The notes under the pieces are model-generated. The model was not told the DNA's origin. It saw nothing but the letters and a program-made list of their open reading frames with translations, and did not search any database. This document shows, piece by piece, positions 45,237 through 55,600 of a stretch of DNA of 64,000 nucleotides. Source of the DNA: Lentimicrobiaceae bacterium (GTDB lineage Bacteria; Bacteroidota; Bacteroidia; Bacteroidales; F082); NCBI GenBank assembly GCA_002708315.1, contig PANC01000015.1:17472-81471 (forward strand), read 5' to 3'. A program made the position numbers and the translations under genes. How positions within the stretch are numbered: the first letter of the stretch is position 1; each line of letters begins with the position of its first letter.

Positions 45237-48200
45237 TTAGTTTAACTCATTATTTCTAAATTTAATGTGAAATGTGGTGCCATTATTTGGGTCTGAATCA
45301 AAACCAACCTCACCCCCAATCTCATTAATAATATTTTTAACAATGGCTAAGCCTAAGCCCGTGCCGCTTGATTTTGTTGTAAAATAAGGCTGAAATATTT
45401 TTGCTTTAAGATTTGCGGCAATACCCTTGCCGTTATCATGAATTGATACCTCCGTAAAGTTTACCCTCTTAGACATGGCTATTGTGATTATTCCAGAACC
45501 CTCTTCTGCTGTTGCTTGGGCGGCATTGTTTATAATATTGTTAATGGCCCTAAGAATATCTTTTTCAAAACCCTTTACCATAAAAGTTTCGTTTTCATCA
45601 TACTCAACAATAATGGATAAATTATCTTGTTTGTTGAACAGCAGTGTTGCAGACTTAATTACCCTTATTAAATCTGTTTTCTGGTTTTCATACTTGCTGC
45701 TTCTGGCAAAATCAGAAAACATTTCAGCAACATTATTAAGGGCGTCTATCTGCGATATTAATGATTCGCCTACAGACTTAATTTTCTGAGCAAAGTCGGG
45801 GTCACTATCTTTAAATGCCTTTTCTAAATATTGAACATTTAGCTTCATTGGGGTCAGTGGGTTTTTTATTTCATGGGCAATCTGTTTTGCCACCTCTCTC
45901 CAGGCACTTTCTCTTTCTGACCGAACCAACAGCTCGGCGCTTTGCTCAAGCTTATCAACCATGAGGTTATACTCACGTATAAGCAGCCCAATTTCATCGT
46001 CCTTTTTCCAGGGTATATGTTCATTGGCCTTATCAATCCTAATATTAGACAAGCTTTCTTGTAGTGTAACAAGGGGGCGAGTAAGATACCTGGAAATTAT
46101 AATCGCGATTAAAGCCCCTATAACACCAACAATTACATAGATGTTAATTAAATACGATAACATAATATAATATGACCGATCATACTCAGCCTGTCTTGCA
46201 AAATAAGGAAGGTTAACTATTCCTATCGGATTATAACTATCCAGATTAATAGGCACATAAGAAGAATAGTACCTTAATGAGCCAATAGCTTCTTCTGTAA
46301 TATAATTCAACTGATTGTCCATAAAAATGGCTCGATATGCATCGGGGTTTATATACTCAGAAAGCAACCCATTATCAAAAACCTCAGGCCTTGATGAGGC
46401 AACAAGCCTTCCGGACCTATCATATAGGTTAATGTCGGAAAAGAACACCAACGAAAACTTCCTAAGAAGCTGACGAAGCATTGCCCTGTCTTCGTTTTCA
46501 AGATCAGAAACCGAGGATAATTTATGTTGTAGTTCAATTAGAACAGAGTTTGTTTTCTCTTTTAGCTGGTCTTCCATTTCTTCACGCGAATTATTTTGCA
46601 TAAAATAAAGGGTAGATGTTGCTATTAATACAAATGTTATAGTAAGGGTCCCTATAATAAACGTCTGCAGCCTTGTTTTAAAATTCATTCTAAAAAGGTC
46701 CAGTGCTTTTCTTGCCGAGGTAACCAGGTATCCAATGATTGAAATAATAGAAAACACTATAAATATTATGGAAAATATTACAACGCGAATTGTTAATGGG
46801 ACTTTTTCTCTGGTAACAATAAGCCGGCCCTCACCCTTAATGTTTGTCACAAAATGCTTGTGATTATTTAGGGAGTAGAAATGGCCATCCTCTTTGCCCG
46901 CACCTTTAAAATCTATATTACTATACTGGTACTTCCCAAACTTATATACCAATACATCATCATTGTATCTTGCAAATGAAAAACCAGAAAGGTTCAGTGA
47001 TTGAGTTTTATTATCAACCAAAAGCTCAGGGTAACCCAACCCCTCTGGAACATGGGAGTGTATGAACTCTATATAAAAATTAAGCCCATTAATACTGGGG
47101 ATTGCGACTGAGAATTTTGCAATATAATAGTGTCCTTCTGAGAAACCATTAAAGCGATGTAGGTTCGGCGCATTAGTTTTTGTTGTTTGACTTAATATAA
47201 GGGTGTTGAAATATTCATTACAGTTATAAACCCTTTTTTCTGGCTGAATTTCGATTAGCTCCGTATTATCACAGAGGGTTACTTGAATATCGTAATTACT
47301 ATGGCTTTTTGCAAAATATGTACGCAGTAGATAATCTTTAACCATGACTCCGCTGGTATCATTTTCAATAATTTTCCTAAGCGTTGAATCACCCGAGATA
47401 AGACCGTTTACGTTCATAAATAACCGTTCAAATTCTAAATCTTTCTCCGTGCCTAACACACCAGCTATATATTCTTGTGACGCATTTGCCTTAGATGATA
47501 CTGAAAGGTTTATCATAATAGCAGACAAGCCAGACAATATTAAAATTATCACTAGTTTTCTAACCAAGCCATCATGAATGTGGTTCCAAACATACCTTTC
47601 AACAAGGAGAAGTAATACGATTAAGAAAAACGCTAGGAAGAAAATGATATCTGGCTGTGGAAATAATATGTAGATAGCCAATAAGGCGATAATTGAAACC
47701 GAAACACTCAACACTAATGAGGGCGCTGTTCTTATTGGGCGACTCATAATAGAGGATATTACCATATACGAACCTGCGCAGGCTGTAATAATACTAAATG
47801 AAAAGGAATAAATAGAAATATCAAAAGAAAACACCCCCTCCAGAGACACCCCCTCCATAAGCATGGATGATTTGTATATTAAGTAAACCAAGGAAAATAT
47901 ATATAGTGAGGTAAACACAGCATTAAGGGAGGGCTTAATTAACCCTTTATTAATAATTTGCGAGCCTGTTGGAATAAATATTATTATTGATATCATGAGA
48001 AAAAGAAAAGAGTCTATGAGCAAAGCAACGCTTTGGCTGCTCCACATATCATAGTTTGTAATGCTCATAAACACATGTTGCAATGCCCATACTATAATAA
48101 CAAAAAGGATGCTTAGTGTTTTTTCAAGATATTTAAGCCTGTTGGCATTAGCCATTAAGAATTTATTTACACCAATTATTAAGAACATAAGCCATGCAAA

Positions 48201-48872
48201 ATAGAGGGCAATTAATAGTAAGCTGTATTGAGCCTCTCCATATTTTGCATGATCATAATTTAGACCCAATAAAAAGGAACCATCTTTTTTCTTTAATATA
48301 TGCTCTGATCTATTTTCAACCATCGATAGAGAAATATTATTTGAGGCTAAATAGGGGGCTTCAAATGTCGATTTCAAAAAGTGGTTGTTAAGGCTGTATT
48401 CAGATTTTATTTTATGAAAAATGGAAATGTTTAGGTTGTGAGATGTGTCATGCTTCGCCAAGAACCAGCCTGATGGCATTTTAATACAATCGGTGTTGGT
48501 GGGATCTTCCACAAAATCAAGGGCGTATGGGCTTACCTCACTGTTATTCCAATAAAAAAGACTGTCCCGATTCCCAATTTGGCAGAATAGCTTATTTGTG
48601 GACAGTATAGCGTTGATGTGATTATAATCGATTCTAAGAGGGGGTGCCGCAAGGCTTTTTTTAATTTTAAGCATTGTGCTATCCATGATAACAAGCTCAT
48701 TGTCAATAGATTGGGCGACGGATAAAAGCTCTTTATGTTGAGAGGAGAAGTTTTCGTGTTTTTGTTGAGAAAAAAAGAATATTGAGAAAAAAATAAATGA
48801 AAGGACAAGATATCTCCATGGCTTATGTTCGGAAGACCAATTATTTATATTTCTATTAACACTCAATTTCAT
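45237..48872 (-). CDS. Large membrane sensor histidine kinase (NtrY-like)
   Basis: This 1211-aa kinase has an N-terminal helix, a periplasmic segment (about 45-210), a multi-helix membrane block (about 215-445), a second large extracytoplasmic domain, another helix near 700 and 740, a further sensor region, a HAMP domain (about 920-970), then HisKA and HATPase_c. The phospho-acceptor is His1000 in QIAHEIKNPLTPM; the N-box is INNIINNAAQAT, and G-boxes are DNGKGI and GTGLGLAIVKNI. The kinase core resembles NtrY. No response regulator is encoded nearby. It sits 25 nt after a methyltransferase gene and before a flippase gene, which hints at envelope sensing. Confidence 0.9.
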   Translation of the reverse strand: MKLSVNRNINNWSSEHKPWRYLVLSFIFFSIFFFSQQKHENFSSQHKELLSVAQSIDNELVIMDSTMLKIKKSLAAPPLRIDYNHINAILSTNKLFCQIGNRDSLFYWNNSEVSPYALDFVEDPTNTDCIKMPSGWFLAKHDTSHNLNISIFHKIKSEYSLNNHFLKSTFEAPYLASNNISLSMVENRSEHILKKKDGSFLLGLNYDHAKYGEAQYSLLLIALYFAWLMFLIIGVNKFLMANANRLKYLEKTLSILFVIIVWALQHVFMSITNYDMWSSQSVALLIDSFLFLMISIIIFIPTGSQIINKGLIKPSLNAVFTSLYIFSLVYLIYKSSMLMEGVSLEGVFSFDISIYSFSFSIITACAGSYMVISSIMSRPIRTAPSLVLSVSVSIIALLAIYILFPQPDIIFFLAFFLIVLLLLVERYVWNHIHDGLVRKLVIILILSGLSAIMINLSVSSKANASQEYIAGVLGTEKDLEFERLFMNVNGLISGDSTLRKIIENDTSGVMVKDYLLRTYFAKSHSNYDIQVTLCDNTELIEIQPEKRVYNCNEYFNTLILSQTTKTNAPNLHRFNGFSEGHYYIAKFSVAIPSINGLNFYIEFIHSHVPEGLGYPELLVDNKTQSLNLSGFSFARYNDDVLVYKFGKYQYSNIDFKGAGKEDGHFYSLNNHKHFVTNIKGEGRLIVTREKVPLTIRVVIFSIIFIVFSIISIIGYLVTSARKALDLFRMNFKTRLQTFIIGTLTITFVLIATSTLYFMQNNSREEMEDQLKEKTNSVLIELQHKLSSVSDLENEDRAMLRQLLRKFSLVFFSDINLYDRSGRLVASSRPEVFDNGLLSEYINPDAYRAIFMDNQLNYITEEAIGSLRYYSSYVPINLDSYNPIGIVNLPYFARQAEYDRSYYIMLSYLINIYVIVGVIGALIAIIISRYLTRPLVTLQESLSNIRIDKANEHIPWKKDDEIGLLIREYNLMVDKLEQSAELLVRSERESAWREVAKQIAHEIKNPLTPMKLNVQYLEKAFKDSDPDFAQKIKSVGESLISQIDALNNVAEMFSDFARSSKYENQKTDLIRVIKSATLLFNKQDNLSIIVEYDENETFMVKGFEKDILRAINNIINNAAQATAEEGSGIITIAMSKRVNFTEVSIHDNGKGIAANLKAKIFQPYFTTKSSGTGLGLAIVKNIINEIGGEVGFDSDPNNGTTFHIKFRNNELN

Positions 48873-48897
48873 TAAGTTTATTACCCCATCAAGGTAC

Positions 48898-49791
48898 TTA
48901 AATATTTCTTACAACAAATATCATACTTGAATAGTTGTTATTTTTCTTCGCCTTAATATTAGAAATTGTACCGTTTATAAATGCGGCCGGCATGTACAAA
49001 CTGTTACCCATATATTTTTCACTCAGCATGCTTACATAATAAGAATCAAGTTTCATGGGTAATGATGAAACTAATTTTAGGCCGTGCTTGGCTAGAAGTT
49101 TTTTGAAGGATTTTTCATTGAAATGGTAAAGGTGACGTGGAACATCCAGTGCTGCCCAGAACGCTCCATATTTTTTTGAGTCTGGAGAATTAATATTAGG
49201 AAGCGCAAATACTAAGGATCCCCCCTTTTTTATTAACCTTTTTAACTCCTCCATTCTTGTGTTTAGATGCTCAACGTGTTCTAGAACATGCCATAGGGTA
49301 ATAATGTCAAAGGATTTAGGCTTTAATTCTGCTAAATGATCTTCCCCGTATATATTACCATCATTATTATTATAAGCAATGGCCCTAGCCTTATCATTGG
49401 GTTCTATGCCCATGGTGGCCCAGCCCTTGTTTTTAAAGTAACCCAAAAGCTCTCCTGTCCCACAGCCCACGTCTAAAATAGACTTACCAGAAGTTATTTT
49501 GTTTAATAGATTATACTTTTTCTTTATGTTCAACCGCCTTAAGAGTGAGTATATTTCTGAAACCACACCCCCAGATGCGGTGTTGTGTGAATAATATTTC
49601 TCCGTTTGATAATATTTAAACATATTTTGTGGCACCGGGTTGGTGTACAGGAACTCACACTCGTTGCATTGGGTTATGGAAAAGGGCTCTTGCGAATAAA
49701 AATAATCCTGCGTGTCCATATACAATGATGACTTTTTGCTCGAGCATATTGGACACTCACCAATTTTTTTTAGTATAGTTTTTTGTTTCAC
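48898..49791 (-). CDS. Class I SAM-dependent methyltransferase with N-terminal zinc ribbon
   Basis: This 297-aa protein begins with a zinc-ribbon-like module (Cys13-x2-Cys16 and Cys42-x2-Cys45) followed by a Rossmann methyltransferase domain with ILDVGCGTGELL (about 105-116), and IITLWHVLEHV as motif post-I. The domain order matches methyltransferases of the sugar/O-antigen or quinone type; the substrate is unknown. The GTG start at 49791 lies within a parS site, which overlaps its first codons. It is 11 nt after mnmG and is probably cotranscribed. Confidence 0.85.
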   Translation of the reverse strand: MKQKTILKKIGECPICSSKKSSLYMDTQDYFYSQEPFSITQCNECEFLYTNPVPQNMFKYYQTEKYYSHNTASGGVVSEIYSLLRRLNIKKKYNLLNKITSGKSILDVGCGTGELLGYFKNKGWATMGIEPNDKARAIAYNNNDGNIYGEDHLAELKPKSFDIITLWHVLEHVEHLNTRMEELKRLIKKGGSLVFALPNINSPDSKKYGAFWAALDVPRHLYHFNEKSFKKLLAKHGLKLVSSLPMKLDSYYVSMLSEKYMGNSLYMPAAFINGTISNIKAKKNNNYSSMIFVVRNI

Positions 49792-49799
49792 GTGAAACT
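49784..49799. other. parS site (ParB-binding), left of mnmG
   Basis: TGTTTCACGTGAAACT matches the parS consensus TGTTNCACGTGAAACA at 15 of 16 positions and keeps the palindromic core GTTTCACGTGAAAC complete. It spans the mnmG stop/methyltransferase start junction. ParB nucleates here for chromosome segregation. Confidence 0.85.
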
Positions 49800-49802
49800 T
49801 TT

Positions 49803-51677
49803 TTATCTGCCTAAAAATACGGCAATTACATTTATGTCTGACGGTGAAACACCACTAATACGTGATGCCTGGCCAATTGTGCGTGGCTTAATCTTAGATA
49901 GTTTTTCTCTTGCTTCATTTGATATAGACTTCAAGGTGTGATAGTCAAAATCTTCCTTAAGAGGGGTTCCTTCAAGCCGAAGTAATTTAGCTACCAGCTC
50001 TTTCTCTTTTGCTATATAGCCCTCGTACTTTATTAATATCTCTGCTGATTCAAGGTCATCATTATCTGGCTTAATCTGTTCTATTCTTTCGTTAAGTGAT
50101 TCTGATGTTTTTATGAGATCACTAATGTTAATTTGTGGTCGCAGTAGAACGTCCGAGATTTTTACCTTTTGTCTTAGTTGAGAGGTGCCCTTTGCCTTCA
50201 TTAGTTTGTTGGTCTCTTGAGGGCTTATGCTTTGTGATTTAGTAAACCTCTCAATCTCCTCGATTTTTTTTCTTTTTTTCTCTACTAAGTCGTATCTTTC
50301 TTGTGAAGCAAGCCCTATATCGTACCCGCGTTTTGTGAGCCTTACATCTGCGTTATCTTGCCTCAATAAAATTCTATATTCCGCTCTTGACGTGAACATG
50401 CGATAAGGCTCATCCACACCTTTTGTAATCAGATCATCAATCAAAACACCTATATATGCTTCATGGCGCTCCAGAATAAATGGTTCTTTATTTTGAATCT
50501 TTAAATGCGCATTTATGCCCGCCACAAGACCTTGAGCTGCAGCTTCTTCATATCCAGTTGTACCATTTATTTGCCCGGCAAAATACAGATTATTAACGAC
50601 TTTTGTTTCTAATGTATACTTTAGTTGCGTTGGTGGGAAGTAATCGTATTCAATAGCATAACCAGGAGTAAATATTTTTGATTTCTCAAAGCCAACAACT
50701 TTTTTTAGGGCTTCGAATTGTACATGGTCGGGCAGAGAAGAGGAAAATCCGTTGATGTAGTATTCAACCGTATTCCATCCCTCTGGCTCAACGAATAACT
50801 GATGCCTATCTCTATCAGAAAACCGATCAATTTTATCTTCTATGGATGGACAATATCGTGGACCAACACCCTCAATTCTGCCAGCGAACATTGGTGAATC
50901 ATCGAATCCTGTCTTAAGAATATTATGCACTTCTGGAGAGGTGTATGTAATCCAGCAGCTCCTTTGTGTTTTTAGTCTATTTTGTTTTAAAAAGCTAAAT
51001 CCGCCTGGGGAATCATCACCCTTTTGCTCTTCCATCTTTGTAAAATCAATGGTTCTACCGTCAACCCTAACAGGGGTTCCTGTCTTCATTCTATCACTTT
51101 CAAAACCAAGCGACTTAAGCTGCTCTGTTATTCCAGCCGAAGACGGGTCACCAATTCTTCCACCTCCAAAGTTTTTCTTGCCGATATGTATTTTGCCATT
51201 TAAGAAGGTTCCGTTTGTAAGTATTATAGCTTTTCCATATATATCTTGGCCCATTTGTGTTCTAACACCAACAGCAACATCATCTTTCAAAATAATATTG
51301 GTCACAGTGTCTTGCCAAAAATCCATGTTTGGAGTTTTTTCTAACAGTTCTCTCCACTTTATGGCAAACTGTACCCTGTCGTTTTGGGTTCTTGGACTCC
51401 ACATTGCCGGCCCTTTTGATTTATTTAGCATTCTGAATTGAATCATGGTTGCGTCACTTACCAAACCAGAATATCCACCCAAAGCATCAATCTCTCTTAC
51501 AATCTGACCTTTCGCCACACCTCCCATAGCGGGATTACATGACATTTGTGCTATTTTCTGAAGATTCATTGTGATCAACAACACTTTTGATCCAAGGTTT
51601 GCCGCCGCCGCCGCCGCCTCTGCCCCAGAGTGACCACCCCCAACAACAATAACATCATATCGCTCGAACATATTCAT
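49803..51677 (-). CDS. mnmG: tRNA uridine-5-carboxymethylaminomethyl modification enzyme MnmG (GidA)
   Basis: MnmG, with MnmE, makes cmnm5U34 in tRNA using FAD and folate. The FAD loop [14 protein letters not shown] is at the N-terminus; the GidA signatures [12 protein letters not shown] and [17 protein letters not shown] are present. At 624 aa from the ATG at 51677 the length is standard; ATG 51671 is nearly as likely. The frame extends upstream to a TTG at 51695, but those codons are the parS site itself. parS sites lie at both ends of the gene. mnmG is often found near replication origins. Confidence 0.96.
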   Translation of the reverse strand: MNMFERYDVIVVGGGHSGAEAAAAAANLGSKVLLITMNLQKIAQMSCNPAMGGVAKGQIVREIDALGGYSGLVSDATMIQFRMLNKSKGPAMWSPRTQNDRVQFAIKWRELLEKTPNMDFWQDTVTNIILKDDVAVGVRTQMGQDIYGKAIILTNGTFLNGKIHIGKKNFGGGRIGDPSSAGITEQLKSLGFESDRMKTGTPVRVDGRTIDFTKMEEQKGDDSPGGFSFLKQNRLKTQRSCWITYTSPEVHNILKTGFDDSPMFAGRIEGVGPRYCPSIEDKIDRFSDRDRHQLFVEPEGWNTVEYYINGFSSSLPDHVQFEALKKVVGFEKSKIFTPGYAIEYDYFPPTQLKYTLETKVVNNLYFAGQINGTTGYEEAAAQGLVAGINAHLKIQNKEPFILERHEAYIGVLIDDLITKGVDEPYRMFTSRAEYRILLRQDNADVRLTKRGYDIGLASQERYDLVEKKRKKIEEIERFTKSQSISPQETNKLMKAKGTSQLRQKVKISDVLLRPQINISDLIKTSESLNERIEQIKPDNDDLESAEILIKYEGYIAKEKELVAKLLRLEGTPLKEDFDYHTLKSISNEAREKLSKIKPRTIGQASRISGVSPSDINVIAVFLGR

Positions 51678-51678
51678 T

Positions 51679-51694
51679 TGTTTCACGTGGAACA
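51679..51694. other. parS site (ParB-binding), right of mnmG
   Basis: Read on the minus strand this is TGTTCCACGTGAAACA, a 16 of 16 match to TGTTNCACGTGAAACA. It fills the 18-nt gap between ybeY and mnmG, immediately before the mnmG ATG. Confidence 0.92.
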
Positions 51695-51695
51695 A

Positions 51696-52124
51696 TTAGT
51701 AGGTTTGTGGCAGCAAATTTAAGTAATAATCTTCTTTTGAGCGCATTTCTGCCTTATCTTCGGTTGTGCTATCACCATAACCAACGAAGTGGAGTACACC
51801 ATGTGCCATAACTCGATGCAATTCGTTTTTAAATTCAACATTATAATTTATAGCATTTTCCTTTACCCTGTCTATGCTTATGTATATTTCACCGCTTATA
51901 ATACTTGTTGAATTTAACTCTGGAAAAGATATTATATCTGTAAGACTGTCGTGATTTAAAAACTTCTTGTTTATTTTAAGTAACTCATCATCCGAACAAA
52001 AAATATAGCTTATGGTTCCTATTATTTTATGTTCCGAAACAATTATACTACCAATCCAGCTGCCCGCTTGTTTTAGATCTAGGTTTAGCGTTGGTGAATT
52101 GTCAAAATGAGAAAAATTAATCAT
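51696..52124 (-). CDS. ybeY: Endoribonuclease YbeY (rRNA maturation factor)
   Basis: YbeY is a metal-dependent RNase used in 16S rRNA 3'-end maturation. The 142-aa form starts at the ATG at 52124 (MINFSHFDN); an upstream extension to 52172 overlaps the previous gene and is not conserved-looking. The metal motif is His108-x3-His112-x5-Asp118 (AHGVLHFVGYGD), where the usual third ligand is His. It overlaps the HATPase gene by 8 nt and is followed by mnmG, an order common in Bacteroidota. Confidence 0.92.
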   Translation of the reverse strand: MINFSHFDNSPTLNLDLKQAGSWIGSIIVSEHKIIGTISYIFCSDDELLKINKKFLNHDSLTDIISFPELNSTSIISGEIYISIDRVKENAINYNVEFKNELHRVMAHGVLHFVGYGDSTTEDKAEMRSKEDYYLNLLPQTY

Positions 52125-52605
52125 TTTGATGTTTAACTTTTTCTTCCATCCCCTGCTTGGAGAAGTAGTCATTTAATAAAGATTTGCGGCTTTGGTAAAT
52201 CTCATTATGTAATGCGCTTATGTCGAACTCAAGGGATAGTACTTCGCTTTTAGAAGCATGGATTTTGTCAACAAGAGAGTGTATAAGAAAAAGGTGCCTG
52301 TGACTCTCTTCGCCCACAAAAGCATCAAGGTCTATCTTTTGACTAAAGGCTGTAACAACCTGGCTATCAACAGGATAAAAAGAGATGCAAATATTTTCAT
52401 AATTGGAATGATAGGTTATTTCCAGCTTGTCAGAAGAAGCATGCTCAACCAAATAGTTAAACATTTCTGTGAGAGACATTAAGATATTTCCATAATAAGT
52501 ATCGTTAATGAACAGCTGATCACAAACCCTATCAACAAAAAGTTCAATTTCTCTAATGTTGTCTGGAATAAGATCTACGGAAACTGTTTGATCATTGTTC
52601 ACCAT
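52117..52605 (-). CDS. RsbW-like HATPase domain protein
   Basis: This 162-aa cytosolic protein has the size and fold pattern of anti-sigma/RsbW-type GHKL ATPases. The N-box is LTEMFNYLVEHAS (about 45-57), close to the family ExxxNxxxHa/g pattern; the G-boxes are degenerate (ESHRHLFLIHSLVDKI), so ATP binding is uncertain. Family members act as kinases or sequester sigma factors; no sigma factor or anti-anti-sigma gene is adjacent. It overlaps DUF4175 by 14 nt and ybeY by 8 nt, so the three are probably translated together. Confidence 0.75.
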   Translation of the reverse strand: MVNNDQTVSVDLIPDNIREIELFVDRVCDQLFINDTYYGNILMSLTEMFNYLVEHASSDKLEITYHSNYENICISFYPVDSQVVTAFSQKIDLDAFVGEESHRHLFLIHSLVDKIHASKSEVLSLEFDISALHNEIYQSRKSLLNDYFSKQGMEEKVKHQND

Positions 52606-55600
52606 TATTATTATTGTTTTCTAGTTTATAAAGATATTCTCTTAACAGCTTCCTATAATAAGGCCTAACTTCGATGGGGGCTGTGATGAGAATTTCTTCT
52701 TGGTTTTCTTTTTCAACCTTATACTCTATTTCGTTGTTTTGGTTACCGGAATTTCGATTTTTTCCTTCCTGTGACTCCCTTTTTTTCTCTTTTTCTCTTT
52801 CTTGCATAGCTTTGTCTGATTTTAAAAGCCTTGTTTCAATGTTTTTTTGTCTATTATAGGTTTCTTGTGTAATCCTACGATTCACTATGTCTTCTTCTGT
52901 TTTTTTCATCTCATCAACAATTTTATTTAGAGAGCTGCCATTACCACCCTGAGACTCAAGTCCGTCTATTACCTCTTGAAGCATTCTTCTTATTTCCCCT
53001 TGAATAGCCGCCATTCTTGCCAACTCCTCGCTTTTCTTGTTTAAACCAGTTTTGCCAGTTAGACCATTTTTTTTCATTCTACCTTGCATGCCCTTATTTA
53101 ACCCCTGCTGCTGTTTCATAATCTCTGACATGGATGGAGATTTACCTTTTCCTGGGGATTTACAATTCTTACTACCTTTTTTGTTTCCAGACATCTGCAT
53201 GGATTGCTCCATTTGTTCCAGCGACTCAGCAAGCATTAGAGACAGGTTATTCATTGACGTCATAGCATACTGTTGTTGAGAAGTTGCCTGCCCCAAATTT
53301 TGCTCTTGCATATTTTGCAGAGCCCTTGCTATGTGCTCATTTATTTTACCCGCCTCTTTAACCACAAAGGGCTGTATTGCAATTTGTCGCTTGCTCATAG
53401 CCATCAGCGAATCATTAATGATCACAAAATCATCTTTAATGTTTTTTTGATCATCTCTAATGTCTGAGTTTTTAGGGTCGTTTTTTGTAATCCCTGTTAA
53501 TTTCTTCATTAGACGTTCTTGGGCAAAGCTTAAGTCCAGTAAATTATCAAGCATATTCCTGATTTGTTCGATGTCTTCGCCCATCCTTTCTTCCATTGCA
53601 GCACTCATCATGGCTGATAACGCATCTGCCATATCTTTCATTTTTTTACCTGCATCCTTCTGATTTTCAGAAGCCTTATTTTTTTTGTTTTTTTCCAAGT
53701 TTTCCTGAGCCTCATCCATTTTCTGGCTTATCTCATCAGGGGACGACTCGTCCATTTCCATATTAAATGGGTCTTCTAGTTCAGTGTTAAGCTTTTCAGC
53801 TTCTTCAATAGTTTCCATTAACTCTGTGAACTTTTCTTGTATTTCTTTTTGTTTTTTGATTCCCTCTTGTTTTGAGTTCTTTTTATCCTCAGTTTCTTTG
53901 CTGAGATTATCTTCTTTTTTAGATAAATTCTCCATCTCCTCAATCGCTTTTTCCATGAGTTGTTCCACCTCCATTTGCTTATACAGCTCTAGGCTTTGCT
54001 CAATGTCGCTTTTTAAATCCTGGTTTTCTTCCTTCATCCGCTCTAGGAACTCATCAAGGTTCTCCTTTTTAAGATCCTCTTTGAGGTTTTCTAACTCCTC
54101 CTGCAGCTCTTTGTTAAAAAGATCATCAAACAAGCTCTCAAGACGCTGCAATTTTTCAATAAGCTCAGGGCTCATGTTCATTTTGAGCATGTCTTCTAAC
54201 TCTTTTATCTCATCCTTGAGCTTTTGCATATCCTCAACCTGCTTTTTCAGGCCTTCTTCTTTTTCAATCAATTCCTCTAGTTGTTTTTTATCTGCCCAGC
54301 TAAGTTCTTTTTTCTCAAACAAATTAAGCCGAGTGCTCTCTATTTGCTTGTTAAGGTCGTCTAAACCCCTAATTGAATTCGAGAGCTTCGCCTTGAGCTG
54401 ATCCGAAGCTTCTTCAGCCTTCTCCTCAAGCTCTTTGGAATCAGGCATACTAAATGTAAAGATTTCAGACCTTGTCTTTTTAAAGCCATTAAATGCGTCA
54501 TTATCCCTAACTTCAAAAAAATACTTTAGCGATTCTCCGGGGGCAAGGTTAAGTTCCTGAAACAATAACATATAATCAAAGCTTTGGCGAGAGATGTTTT
54601 TGTCAATTAACAATGCTTTGTATTCCCATGGCTTTGCTGGTATAGAATCCTTTCTGTGAAAGAATCGTAAAGCATAAAACCCATGATCATCACTAATAAT
54701 ACCACTGAAATTAACCAAACCAAAACCCTGTTCGTCTCCATATTTATTAATGGTTATTAATGGAAACTCATCTTTTATTATCTGAACATTAAACCCCATG
54801 GAATCAGCACTTGTCATAAACTCATTTGATGCCACAACCGAATAGCCAAAGTCTTTTGCCGCTAGGGTGCTGTGGGTAAACACATTTGATTCGTTTTTTT
54901 CAAGAATAAAAAAATCATCCCCTTCTTTAAAACCAATATTACGGGTGTCTTTGGTGAAAATATGCCATGTTAATTTTGTTCCTTCTGGGACTATCAAGTC
55001 TCCTGTGTTTTCAATTGTTTCATCTGCGACCTGAAGGTATGGTTGATATGATAACTCGACATTAAAGCTGAAAATAACAGGTCGTGGAAATATTGAAACC
55101 TTATATTTTTCACTCTGATAATCATCAGTAATCAACGAAAAGTATAGACTATTTATAACATCTTTAAAGACATACTCAAACACTCCCGGCCTAACCTCAA
55201 TGGCCCTATATTTAAACCCATCTTGCCCAACCCATATTTTTGATGGTATTTCATCTCCCTTTACTGCAATTCTTACCGAGTAATCGGAGTGTTGAGCAGA
55301 CTCAAACTTATCATTTAGTAACTCTAATTTATATGGTAATGGCTTGATAAAATTTTGTCTGTGGTTGATCAATCTTTCAGCAGGTTCTAGAATAATTGAT
55401 GGGGCAGTTAAAACTAGCAATATTATTAGTAGGATAGGTGGCGCAACAAACTTCAAATATTTTAAATTAGTTCCATAAGAAATAGCCCTTCTAAAGGGGA
55501 TAGGGCTAAGCTCAGAGGTCTTTTGATCAATGGAAGCAGCCAGTAATTCTTGGCTTTGCGCCCCAGCTATTTTATTTAGCTGAATTGCATTAAGTAATTT

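Noticed and set aside
50842..51441. 199-codon open frame on the plus strand
   Set aside because: It lies wholly antisense to conserved mnmG sequence, and its translation has no family motif.
53784..54401. 205-codon Ser/Phe-rich open frame on the plus strand
   Set aside because: It is the antisense mirror of the Glu/Lys-rich coiled coil of the DUF4175 protein; low-complexity composition, no promoter and no recognisable domain.
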